A stretch of DNA of 64,000 bases from Wolinella sp052170135 (GTDB taxonomy: Bacteria > Campylobacterota > Campylobacteria > Campylobacterales > Helicobacteraceae). The notes under the pieces are model-generated. The model worked only from the letters and a program-made list of their open reading frames with translations, ran no database searches and was not told the DNA's origin. The position numbers and the translations under genes are program-made. Positions 27,306 through 35,966 of this stretch are shown in pieces; position 1 is the first letter of the stretch; each line of letters starts with the position of its first letter. The stretch covers positions 131,896 to 195,895 of the forward strand of contig JBQNBC010000002.1 of the NCBI GenBank assembly GCA_052170135.1, in the 5' to 3' direction.

Positions 27306-27453
27306 CTATGATGAGCTTTGCTACGTTCTAAACACTATTATCTGTGTGCTTAGATTCTCAAACAAGTTCCTAATGCATCTAACTACACAACCAAAAAATA
27401 CAAAAATCCAAAGAAGAATATCCATACAAAGCCGTTTTTATCGCCTTTTCAAA

Positions 27454-27479
27454 GATAAAACTAATTAGCACTAATTATC
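27454..27479 (+). promoter_or_regulatory. Possible distal Fur box
   Basis: GATAA and TTATC form an interrupted inverted repeat around ACTAATTAG, resembling Fur operator half-sites; it lies about 75 bases before the TonB receptor gene. Confidence 0.35.
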
Positions 27480-27517
27480 ACTTAAGCTTTTTTTGGATTT
27501 CATTCTAACTTTTATTT

Positions 27518-27537
27518 TTAATAATAACTCTTATTAA
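27518..27537 (+). promoter_or_regulatory. Probable Fur operator before the TonB-dependent receptor
   Basis: TTAATAA, six bases, TTATTAA: a perfect inverted repeat close to the Helicobacter Fur box TAATAATnATTATTA, 17 bases before the ATG at 27555. It predicts iron repression of the receptor gene. Confidence 0.6.
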
Positions 27538-27554
27538 TATAAAGGGATCATAAA

Positions 27555-29531
27555 ATGGGCACAAGCAATGAAAAAAACCAAAGAACATGCACTAGCTTCA
27601 GCGCACTTAGCATAGTTGTAGCCACACTTATTTCACACAATGCGTTAGCTAGTCAATCACTAAAGCTAAACAGCGTGCAAATCACCCAAGATAGCGAGAA
27701 TCTACTAGGAAGTAGCTCGCAAATATCACGCGAAAAAATAAAACAAAGTATCTCTTTTGATGCTAAAGACACACTAAAAAATGAGCTGTCCATAGACATA
27801 GGCGGTGGCAATAGAAATGCACAAAGAATCTATATGCGAGGAATCGAAGGAAGTAACATCAATATAACAATCGATGGCGCAAAGCAAGGAAGGAATCTAT
27901 TCCAACATAGAGGCGATATGTTAGGTATTGACCCGAGTCTACTTAAAAAAGTCAAAGTACGGACGCTAGCAAATGGTGAAAGCAATGGACTTGCTGGTGG
28001 TATTGCATTTGAGAGTGTCGATGCACAGGAACTACTAGGCTCACAAAATATAGGTGCGGCCATACGTAGCGGCTACACAAGCTCATCACGTGGGGCAAAT
28101 GGTGGCGTATCGCTATTTGGTAAACTATACGAAAAAGGTGCTCTACTCCTTGATATCTCAGGGCAAAATCTAGAAGACTATCGCACTGGAAGCGGTGAAA
28201 AATCCCTAAATAGCGCATCAAAAGACAAAAATTACTTTGCAAAAATGACAATTTTAGATGGTGCGCACTCTCTTAGGCTAAGCGCGCTATCAAACAAGAA
28301 TCGAGCACACTACATTACAGGTGGCCCAGGTAGTGACTTTGGCATACCCAGCCTAGCGCGCGCGGCAAGCCTACATGAAATCACGCAAGATACCTACTCG
28401 CTACGACATCAATACAACCCAGAAAATCCATACATAAATATCGAAAGCAAAATCTACTTCAATAAAAAAGCATTAAAGAATCTCACAAATACAATCGATG
28501 TATCAAGCGAAAATCTAGGCGGAAGCATAAAAAATGGGATCTACTTTGAGATTCTCAGCTCACAAAACAACATAGATTTTGGAATAGATTTTGACGATGA
28601 GGATGGTAAAAGCAACAGCAGTATAAATAAAAAATTAGTCAACAACAAATCAGAAAATCTAGGCGTGTTTGCACGCATTAATTCCCAGCTTGGCGCACTA
28701 AAGCTCTCGTATGGTGCGAGATTTGATGACTTTCAAAGTGAGTTTGGTTCAAAAGAGCTAAAAGGCAATGAGCTATCACCATTTTTAGGAATCGAATATG
28801 AAATAGTCGAGAATCTATCGCTATTTGCGAAATATTCTGAGGCGGTGCGCGCATCTGGAACAATGCCTATACAGTGGATGGGAAACATTACAAGCAAGAC
28901 AAATATCAACGATGGAAATGCGCTAAAACCAGAGGAATCGACTCAAAAAGAGGGTGGCATCAAATATATCACAACACTTAATAATGGCACACAAATTGGG
29001 TTTAGCAGTGCTATTTTTGAAACCACACTCAAGAATCTAATCCAAAGTAGCGGAGGGGGGAGAGCCATAGCCAAAGTGTGGAATAGTCAAAAAGATGTAA
29101 TCTCAAAAGGCTATGAGTTACGCGCATCATGGGAGACGAGCGACTTTGGTGTGTCGCTTGGCTACACAAAGGCAAAACTAGAAGACAATGACGGGAATCG
29201 CTTCACTAGCGCACGAAGAATCGCGGCATCAAGTGGAAACAAACTCGTGATAGATAGTATGTATGCGCTATCTCCAAAGCTAAGGGCTGGCTACACAATG
29301 AGCGCATTAAAAGGACTAGATGGCGTCTATGACAGAAAGCGTAGTGGATATGCGCTACATGACGTATGGCTAGAGTGGCTACCAAAGGGCGTAGATGGGC
29401 TTAGCCTAAACTTTGCTATAAAAAATCTAGCAGATAAGAGCTACTACAGCCACGCATCATTTGCGCAAGGCGATGCAATAGTGAAAGAATCTGGGCGCGA
29501 TTTCAGACTCTCAATGAGATACCAATTCTAA
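27555..29531 (+). CDS. TonB-dependent outer-membrane receptor
   Basis: Outer-membrane gated barrel for iron-siderophore or haem uptake, powered by TonB-ExbBD. The 658-residue protein has a signal peptide ending at about residue 32 (HNALAS), a plug domain with RIYMRGIEGSNINITIDGA and LLKKVKVRTLANG, and a barrel ending in the terminal aromatic RYQF. The plug lacks an obvious extended signalling domain. Haem-type FRAP/NPNL motifs are not evident, so the ligand is unclear. The Fur-like boxes upstream point to iron regulation. Many extracellular loops are rich in Ser, Gly and Asn. Monocistronic, ending in a hairpin. Confidence 0.92.
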   Translation: MGTSNEKNQRTCTSFSALSIVVATLISHNALASQSLKLNSVQITQDSENLLGSSSQISREKIKQSISFDAKDTLKNELSIDIGGGNRNAQRIYMRGIEGSNINITIDGAKQGRNLFQHRGDMLGIDPSLLKKVKVRTLANGESNGLAGGIAFESVDAQELLGSQNIGAAIRSGYTSSSRGANGGVSLFGKLYEKGALLLDISGQNLEDYRTGSGEKSLNSASKDKNYFAKMTILDGAHSLRLSALSNKNRAHYITGGPGSDFGIPSLARAASLHEITQDTYSLRHQYNPENPYINIESKIYFNKKALKNLTNTIDVSSENLGGSIKNGIYFEILSSQNNIDFGIDFDDEDGKSNSSINKKLVNNKSENLGVFARINSQLGALKLSYGARFDDFQSEFGSKELKGNELSPFLGIEYEIVENLSLFAKYSEAVRASGTMPIQWMGNITSKTNINDGNALKPEESTQKEGGIKYITTLNNGTQIGFSSAIFETTLKNLIQSSGGGRAIAKVWNSQKDVISKGYELRASWETSDFGVSLGYTKAKLEDNDGNRFTSARRIAASSGNKLVIDSMYALSPKLRAGYTMSALKGLDGVYDRKRSGYALHDVWLEWLPKGVDGLSLNFAIKNLADKSYYSHASFAQGDAIVKESGRDFRLSMRYQF

Positions 29532-29546
29532 AACTAAAAGGCTAGC

Positions 29547-29566
29547 AAGAATCAAGTGCGATTCTT
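29547..29566. terminator. Bidirectional terminator built from AAGAATC/GATTCTT
   Basis: AAGAATC, AAGTGC loop, GATTCTT: a perfect seven-base stem between the convergent TonB receptor and dynamin-like genes. Confidence 0.6.
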
Positions 29567-29590
29567 TGACTTTGCCGTGCAATCCTTAGC

Positions 29591-31621
29591 TTAAGAATCC
29601 ACCTCATCATTAGAGTTTATCTTCTTGAGTAGATCATCAAGAATCGTGATCTGCTCACTCATTAGCCCTATCTTTTCAGATAGTAGTGCGCGCTTATCAT
29701 CAACAAGACTATGAGATAGCGTAAACATCTTCTGATACGCTCTATCTGCGACAGTGCTCTCACCCTCTATCTTTGGTAGATATATCTGCAACGCAAAAGA
29801 ATCTTCTAAAAGCGTTAGAATCTCATCAAAACTAGGATGATATATTGGGAAGTCCATAGGAGCTTTGATATGCCTGAGTATTGAGCTTTCCATACGCTCT
29901 TCAAGGCGCAAAATAGCAAGCTCTAACATCTTTTCATGTGCACCACCAAAAAGAGAAAGTAAAGAACCTAACTCAGAGTGAATAAAGGCAGTCATCTCAT
30001 TTTGGTTTGAGACAAAATCCTTAATAATAAGCTCATAGCTCTTCGCAGCGAATTTTCTCATGTTTGAATGCGCAGAATCAGAACCAAGCGAATGTCGCTT
30101 TCTCACTAGCTCATGTGGCTCTTGCCAAAGTTTCACACTCTCTTTTAACTCTGATAATGGCTCTAAAAATGAACTATCCATACGCTCCATAGCACGACGA
30201 ATTTTAAACTGTATCGCCTTGAAGAATCGCATATTTTTAGAATCGCCCAAAAATAGCTCTTCATTTACCCTGTCCCTATCAAGGCGCGCGACAAGCAGGG
30301 TTTGCTTACTTTTTATCTCAATACCCAGGCGATTCTTATTGCGCTTTACATGCTCACGCTCCTCTTTTAGGACGTGACGATATAGCGTCTCCGCGATATT
30401 TTCTAGATGATAGCGGATATCTTGAGAAATCTTATGTAACTCAGTGCGATGGGAGTTTTTCAACTCCTTTAGCGACTGATCTAGATTGCTTGCATAGCGT
30501 GCCAAAATCAAATCTAGTCGCTCATAGATTTGCTGAAAATTCTCATACTGCGCCTTTAAAATATCTATAATTTTCCTCATCTCATTTTTAAGCGTAAACT
30601 CCTTTAAAAGGAGTGACTTTGGCATTAGCTCACTGTTTATAAAATCCAATACAGGCTTAAAGTTCGATTCTTCATAAAGCTTCATCGCTCGCGAAGAATC
30701 GCCGGCACAAAATCCATCTATGCGCGCTTCATGCTCTTTGACTAGGGCTATAATTTTATCCTTATCAAAACTGCGCAAAAGCGACAGTTGAGTGATTTCA
30801 CGTGATAACTGCCACAACTCTTCTTGAGCGATCTCGCCCTTATCAAAGCCTTTTGCCTGAAGAGCAAGCCTAGAAGAGACCGGAATCACATCGGCAAAAA
30901 ACTCACCAAAACGCCCCTTGATATACTCGACAACACTTTGTATCTGTTCGGGAGAATCGATACGATCTTTTTGGTTTAGCACGCAGAGACTCTTGCTCGC
31001 ATACTTCTTTAAATGCTTTTGCAAAATCTCAAGCTCGCTTTGCTTACCAGCACTATCAATCAAGCTAAGCCAAATAATGCCATCAACGGAATCAAGAATC
31101 CGTGAAGTAACTTTTGTATCGTTACTATTTTGGGAGTTAAATCCTGGCGTATCAAGGAATGTAACACTCTTTAAAAGTTCAGTAGGAGCATAGACTGTGA
31201 GCTCCTTTACATCGCGAGAAGCATCCTCTTCTATGGCTTTTAAATTCTCAATTTTATGAAATTCACTCCTCCCATCGCGCAACACAACTTTTAGAGAAAA
31301 CTCATCACCATAGCAAAGCTGACAGATTTTTGAGGTTATTGGCGTTATACCAGTTGGAAGTATTGGCTTGGAGAGAATAGCATTTAAAAATGTCGATTTA
31401 CCAGCGGAGAACTGCCCAATAATGGCTACTTTCATAGGCTCTAGCGCACGCTTGCGAAGATTTGAAAGCTCATCTTTTAGCTCATTTGATGGCAAAAATC
31501 GCTCATTATTAAGCGTGTAACTAAGCATGTCTATCAATCCAAGCAGGTCTTTATTAAAGCTCGGTGCGTTGCGCTCGCTATTTTCCTTATAAGCGACAAT
31601 AAACTGCTCTAACAGAGTCAT
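29591..31621 (-). CDS. Dynamin-like GTPase, shorter partner of a pair
   Basis: Large GTPase of the bacterial dynamin family, 676 residues. G1 is GQFSAGKS at 69-76, G2 within TGITPITS (90-97), G3 DTPG at 157-160 and G4 NQKD at 216-219. The rest is predominantly helical stalk, with a hydrophobic region near 530-570 that may touch membrane. It overlaps the second dynamin-like gene by four bases. In C. jejuni the homologous pair (DLP1/DLP2, Cj0411/Cj0412 as I recall) forms a membrane-tethering hetero-oligomer, so the same is expected here. Confidence 0.87.
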   Translation of the reverse strand: MTLLEQFIVAYKENSERNAPSFNKDLLGLIDMLSYTLNNERFLPSNELKDELSNLRKRALEPMKVAIIGQFSAGKSTFLNAILSKPILPTGITPITSKICQLCYGDEFSLKVVLRDGRSEFHKIENLKAIEEDASRDVKELTVYAPTELLKSVTFLDTPGFNSQNSNDTKVTSRILDSVDGIIWLSLIDSAGKQSELEILQKHLKKYASKSLCVLNQKDRIDSPEQIQSVVEYIKGRFGEFFADVIPVSSRLALQAKGFDKGEIAQEELWQLSREITQLSLLRSFDKDKIIALVKEHEARIDGFCAGDSSRAMKLYEESNFKPVLDFINSELMPKSLLLKEFTLKNEMRKIIDILKAQYENFQQIYERLDLILARYASNLDQSLKELKNSHRTELHKISQDIRYHLENIAETLYRHVLKEEREHVKRNKNRLGIEIKSKQTLLVARLDRDRVNEELFLGDSKNMRFFKAIQFKIRRAMERMDSSFLEPLSELKESVKLWQEPHELVRKRHSLGSDSAHSNMRKFAAKSYELIIKDFVSNQNEMTAFIHSELGSLLSLFGGAHEKMLELAILRLEERMESSILRHIKAPMDFPIYHPSFDEILTLLEDSFALQIYLPKIEGESTVADRAYQKMFTLSHSLVDDKRALLSEKIGLMSEQITILDDLLKKINSNDEVDS

Positions 31622-34029
31622 GCAATCTCCTTTAGGAGCTTTTCAATCTCATCCTTTGCGCTAGATATCTTCGATTCTTCAAGAAGTAGCTCTTTTTCCT
31701 GTTTTTCACGTATCTCTGTGCTGCCTTCACGCATTTTTATCTCCATAGCTAGCACGCTCTCTTGTTGTGACAAAACCGCACTCGCATACTCATACACTCT
31801 CCCAGTAACCGTATCAAAGCGCATTAAAAGCTCGCCACCTAGCTCATCAGTCCTAGCACGCGCTAACTCCACAAGAGAATCGAAGCTAAAAGCAAAAACT
31901 TTCCTCAACTCCGCTTCAATGTCCTTACTGCCACCATTGACGATGCCAACCACACTCTTTTTAAGAATTGAATTATTATCAATAAGCCTACCGCCTTTTG
32001 TCTCGTCTACCAAAATCCCATTAAATTCCTGCATAAGCTCATCTAAAAACTGTGGCGCAAAGAGATACGATAGCTTCTCAAACTCCGACTCAATCTCTTG
32101 CATCAAAAAGTGTAATTTCTTGCCAAACTTATGCCGATAGTCGCGCGCAATATCAACAAGCGCATCTTGGATTCCCAGCTCGATCATATTCTCTAGTCGC
32201 GCAGCTGTAGGCTTTTTACCACGTGATACCTCATAGCGAATATCATCTAGCACACGCTCTTGTAGGACATTTCGCACCTCAATAAGCTTAAAACCAACAG
32301 AAGTAGCCAAAGAATCTAGATATGAGCTAATCCCATCACGCTGAGCACCAAGCGAATCACGAATCTTTTCCATATCTATTAGCGTCTGCACTCTTGTCCG
32401 CTCCAGCTCAGAAAGTCGCGCAGACAACCTATCAATACTCTCACTTGCTAACTCCTTTTTTAGAGAAAGCTCACGGAGAATCTCATCAAACACACCCAAA
32501 AGCTCTCGGCATGCACCATATAGCATTGTCTTTGTCTTTTTCGCATTTTTACCAAACAGCATATCGCGCAAGTAGGATTCTACGCGTAAAATACCAGTAT
32601 CCTCCAGCTCGTATCCACGCTCTAATGCCTCCTCTGCACGCCCAGTGCGATGAAGTAGAGCAAGCTTAGAAGCAATGGGGATAAACTCAAGCCTCTCCAC
32701 TATCTCACTAAAGTTTACTTTTTGATTACAGACTCGCAATCGCTCTCTTATGCTATCTGTGGTGTAGTGCATGGCAGACGCGAGCTCATCTTTACTAAGC
32801 GTATCCGCACGCGTGAGAATCACAAGCAGTCGCGAGACGTTTTGATACACAAGTGCATCAATAATAAAATCAACATCTTTTTGTGTCGCGCTTTGAGCGG
32901 CATTCATCAAATGTAGCATCACATCACAACCAATAACATATCGCTTTGTTATCTCTTCGCGCTGCGTCAATGGGTCATCAAGTCCAGGAGTATCTACTAT
33001 CTCCACCCCCTCACCTAAAAACTCAAGTGGGGTAAAAATCTCAACAGATCTAACCAAATTACAAAGCTTTGATGGGTGCTTCGCCGATGTGTATGTAGGT
33101 AGCTCATCTATGGATATCTCATGACTTTGACTATCATCTGAGATATATCGCGCTAATGTAGTGCCAAAAGTGGCTATGGATTCTTTGACAAAATAGTCTA
33201 TCCCCTCGTCAAACTGCGCACTTCTAGCGATACTTTCCCACTCACGTGCACTCCAAAAATGCACAACCGCATACTCGCGCTCGCTATATCTAAGTATCGT
33301 GAGATTTGCCGTCTCTGGGATTACATTTGTACCCAAAATCTCACGTTGCAAAATTGCATTTAGCATGGTGCTTTTACCGGCATTCATAACGCCCGTAACG
33401 CCAATTGAAAACTTCTGCTCAACTAGTTTATTAACTATCTCTTTGAATTTTTCACCATATTTTAAAGATGATTCTAGTTCGGCTATCGCCTCTATCGCAT
33501 GCTCTATACGCGAGATTCCCACTTGTAAGAATCCATCATGAAAAACCTCGCTATCCACCTCGGATTCAACATTTTCGCTTTGTGCATGTCGCTCATCATG
33601 ATGAGATAGCAGCTGATGTAACACCGCTCTTATACGTTGCTCCTCCTCAAATAGTAAAATTCCCTCGCGTTTTAGTCTGGAGACACGCTCTAAAATCTCA
33701 TGAAAAATACGAGACGATGGGAAAGAATCCAAAAGCTCCAAAGTGGCAAGCTGAAGTAGCTTTATACCATCTAAGCTCATCTCTTTTCCAGGCTCAAAGA
33801 ATCCATGGCTTGCTTCCATGGTCTCAAATAGCGAAATATATAACTCACGTAAAAAATCAATACGCGAGAAGATTTCAAAATTTCGCTCATTGCAAGATAG
33901 AAGAATTGCGTACAAATCTATCCCCTCGACACCAAGCCGCTCCACAAATAATGCTAGCTTATCGCTATCTACTAGCTCTCGCTCTTCATTATAAATCAGT
34001 AGAAAAAAATCTCTAAAAATTTGCGTCAT
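31618..34029 (-). CDS. Dynamin-like GTPase, longer partner of a pair
   Basis: The 803-residue protein has an extra N-terminal helical region of about 200 residues before the GTPase domain. G1 is GVMNAGKS at 213-220, G3 DTPG at 346-349 and G4 TRAD at 406-409. Long coiled-coil-like helices make up the C-terminal half. It lies between the MFS gene (four-base overlap) and the shorter dynamin gene (four-base overlap), so all three are translated from one message. The extended N-terminus fits the DLP2 partner that bridges two DLP1 dimers in the published C. jejuni structure, as I recall it. Confidence 0.87.
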   Translation of the reverse strand: MTQIFRDFFLLIYNEERELVDSDKLALFVERLGVEGIDLYAILLSCNERNFEIFSRIDFLRELYISLFETMEASHGFFEPGKEMSLDGIKLLQLATLELLDSFPSSRIFHEILERVSRLKREGILLFEEEQRIRAVLHQLLSHHDERHAQSENVESEVDSEVFHDGFLQVGISRIEHAIEAIAELESSLKYGEKFKEIVNKLVEQKFSIGVTGVMNAGKSTMLNAILQREILGTNVIPETANLTILRYSEREYAVVHFWSAREWESIARSAQFDEGIDYFVKESIATFGTTLARYISDDSQSHEISIDELPTYTSAKHPSKLCNLVRSVEIFTPLEFLGEGVEIVDTPGLDDPLTQREEITKRYVIGCDVMLHLMNAAQSATQKDVDFIIDALVYQNVSRLLVILTRADTLSKDELASAMHYTTDSIRERLRVCNQKVNFSEIVERLEFIPIASKLALLHRTGRAEEALERGYELEDTGILRVESYLRDMLFGKNAKKTKTMLYGACRELLGVFDEILRELSLKKELASESIDRLSARLSELERTRVQTLIDMEKIRDSLGAQRDGISSYLDSLATSVGFKLIEVRNVLQERVLDDIRYEVSRGKKPTAARLENMIELGIQDALVDIARDYRHKFGKKLHFLMQEIESEFEKLSYLFAPQFLDELMQEFNGILVDETKGGRLIDNNSILKKSVVGIVNGGSKDIEAELRKVFAFSFDSLVELARARTDELGGELLMRFDTVTGRVYEYASAVLSQQESVLAMEIKMREGSTEIREKQEKELLLEESKISSAKDEIEKLLKEIA

Positions 34030-35174
34030 ACACCAGCCCTAAAAAGTTTTTGAAATCTAAAAAAGAGCACTGCGCTAAAAAGTAAAATTGCACCAATACA
34101 AAGCACAAAAGCACTCCAACCAAAGTGCTTATAAACAACTCCTGGCGCAATAGATCCTATCGTACCACCAGCGTAATAAAAGGCTAGATAGAGTCCATTG
34201 ACTATCCCTTTTTTCTCAGGAGTAATTGAGTTTGTGAGACTAGAGAGAATCGAGTGTGAGATAAACATACCCGCACACAAAACAAAAATCGAACCAAATA
34301 AAAGCGACATAGACTCATAGATCATCATCGTAGTGCTAAATGCAAAAATCAAAAGCCCAAACGTAATTGCCCGCTCTTTACCACCTATAAGAATCGTTAT
34401 ACGAGTCGCCAAAAGAGACACAATAACGCCAATAATATACCCAATATAAAGCAATCCAATCATGCTCTCAGTAATCTCTGGGTCGATCTCTTTGGCACGA
34501 AATGGAAGGAAATTCAAAACCGCTTGAAATGAGAAAAATATAACAAATGCCGTAAAAAATAGCAACGCATATCGCCTATCTTGCAGGTGAGCGATGATAT
34601 CACGTGGCATTAATTTTACGATATTTACACGACTTTGCGATTGCAGACGAGAGATCAACAACGCACCAAAAAGCGTAGAAAATCCCAAAATCAAAAAAGC
34701 AGTCTGCCACGAATATTCCGTCGCGATATACCCACCAAATACCCTTCCTACAAAGCCACCCACAACTGTACTAGCTACGTATATGCTTACATATTTTTGG
34801 ATATTTTGCTGGTCAATTCTCGTCAACACAGTCAAAATCGTCGTCAAAACCGCTGGCAAAAGTAGCGCCTGAAGGAATCTAATAGCCAAAAATGGCTCAT
34901 AAGAATCAACAAATGAAAGCAATAGCTGGAGCACACCGATTGTTGTTAGCGTAAAGATTAAGATTCTCTTTGGTGAGCTCTTTTCCAAAAGATAGCCATA
35001 AAATATTGGCGCAAGCGCAAGTGGTAGGAGAATTATCGACGTTAACAATGATGCCTTTGAGATAGGCACGTCAAACTCTAGAGAAAAGAGTGGCTGAAGT
35101 GGCTGCGTGATATACATTAGCGACAGCGTCACAATTGTGACATAGATAATTACAAATAGAGTGAAATTTTTCAT
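34026..35174 (-). CDS. MFS transporter (YnfM-like)
   Basis: Major-facilitator membrane protein of 382 residues with about twelve hydrophobic helices. It has a FYGYLLEKSSPKRIL segment at the loop 2-3 position and a GKERAITFG segment near the middle. The sequence fits the YnfM/arabinose-efflux group of 12-TMS exporters; no substrate can be assigned. It is the first gene of the operon with the two dynamin-like GTPases, which is not an obvious functional pairing. Confidence 0.85.
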   Translation of the reverse strand: MKNFTLFVIIYVTIVTLSLMYITQPLQPLFSLEFDVPISKASLLTSIILLPLALAPIFYGYLLEKSSPKRILIFTLTTIGVLQLLLSFVDSYEPFLAIRFLQALLLPAVLTTILTVLTRIDQQNIQKYVSIYVASTVVGGFVGRVFGGYIATEYSWQTAFLILGFSTLFGALLISRLQSQSRVNIVKLMPRDIIAHLQDRRYALLFFTAFVIFFSFQAVLNFLPFRAKEIDPEITESMIGLLYIGYIIGVIVSLLATRITILIGGKERAITFGLLIFAFSTTMMIYESMSLLFGSIFVLCAGMFISHSILSSLTNSITPEKKGIVNGLYLAFYYAGGTIGSIAPGVVYKHFGWSAFVLCIGAILLFSAVLFFRFQKLFRAGV

Positions 35175-35343
35175 ACACGCCCCCTCTAGCGCGATTTTGA
35201 GAATAAAAAACTATCAACTATTCACAAAAATGGAGCTGAATAAGAATCGAGAAAAGTATGCGCGCAACAACTCGAGTCAATGCGCACTTTATATAATTTT
35301 ACAAAAGGCGGTCAAAGCAAACCTTGACTCAATTCTCCGCATA

Positions 35344-35916
35344 TCAGCCATGTATGTCTATTCCACGCTCGCCTAAATGTAGTGCACGTGCAAATGCCTC
35401 GCCAAAATTTATTGTCCTTGCATAGCCGCTATTTTGCTCCTGCGGAAAGGTTGCCTTGGCATTTTGTGTTTGCAACTCAGAGAGACGATATAGCGACTGC
35501 GCAGCAATCATCTTCTCACCACGAGTCATACCAGCTGTCGCGCGCTCAAATGCCTGAAACTCGTTATCATCCATAAGCTCCAAAACAAGCAGTCCATATG
35601 TCTCGCGCGAAGTGGGAATCTCATAGTTCTCATCATCAGTTCTAAGTGAAAACGAAGTTGCACGAACGCCTTCGCCCTGCTCTATGACTTGCGCATCACG
35701 CTTCTCTTCTATTTTTTTTATCTCTTCTGCCTGCTTTGCTTTTGCTTCATCAGCTTTTAGATTCTCATTTTTTATATTTTGGCGTGTCAAATCGCGCTCG
35801 GCACGCAAACTTGTTTCTTCGCTATTTTGTGATTTTATTGCAACTTCTGCAGATTTTTTAGCCGCTAAAATATCAGCTTGATTTTGCGTTATGGTATTTG
35901 AGAGGGGTATTTGCAT
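35344..35916 (-). CDS. Sigma-54-controlled protein of unknown function
   Basis: A 190-residue soluble protein I do not recognise. Residues about 10-80 are Ala/Lys/Glu-rich and probably helical or coiled coil; the C-terminal half (SRETYGLLVLELMDDNEFQAF, GEKMIAAQSLYRL) looks globular. A sigma-54 promoter overlapping the stop of the upstream kinase gene lies 37-50 bases before the ATG at 35916, and a GGAG ribosome site follows. In this phylum RpoN mainly drives hook, basal-body and related flagellar genes, so a flagellum-linked role is likely but not shown. Confidence 0.75.
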   Translation of the reverse strand: MQIPLSNTITQNQADILAAKKSAEVAIKSQNSEETSLRAERDLTRQNIKNENLKADEAKAKQAEEIKKIEEKRDAQVIEQGEGVRATSFSLRTDDENYEIPTSRETYGLLVLELMDDNEFQAFERATAGMTRGEKMIAAQSLYRLSELQTQNAKATFPQEQNSGYARTINFGEAFARALHLGERGIDIHG

Positions 35917-35952
35917 AGGCTTTTAGCTCCGGAGATTTTTGAAGCTAATAAA

Positions 35953-35966
35953 GCAAAAAGAGTTCC
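35953..35966 (-). promoter_or_regulatory. Sigma-54 promoter (GG-N10-GC)
   Basis: On the minus strand TAGGAACTCTTTTTGCTTT: GG at 35966-35965 and GC at 35954-35953 with exactly ten bases between, close to the Campylobacterota consensus TTGGAAC-N5-TTGCTT. It drives the 35344-35916 gene. Confidence 0.75.
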
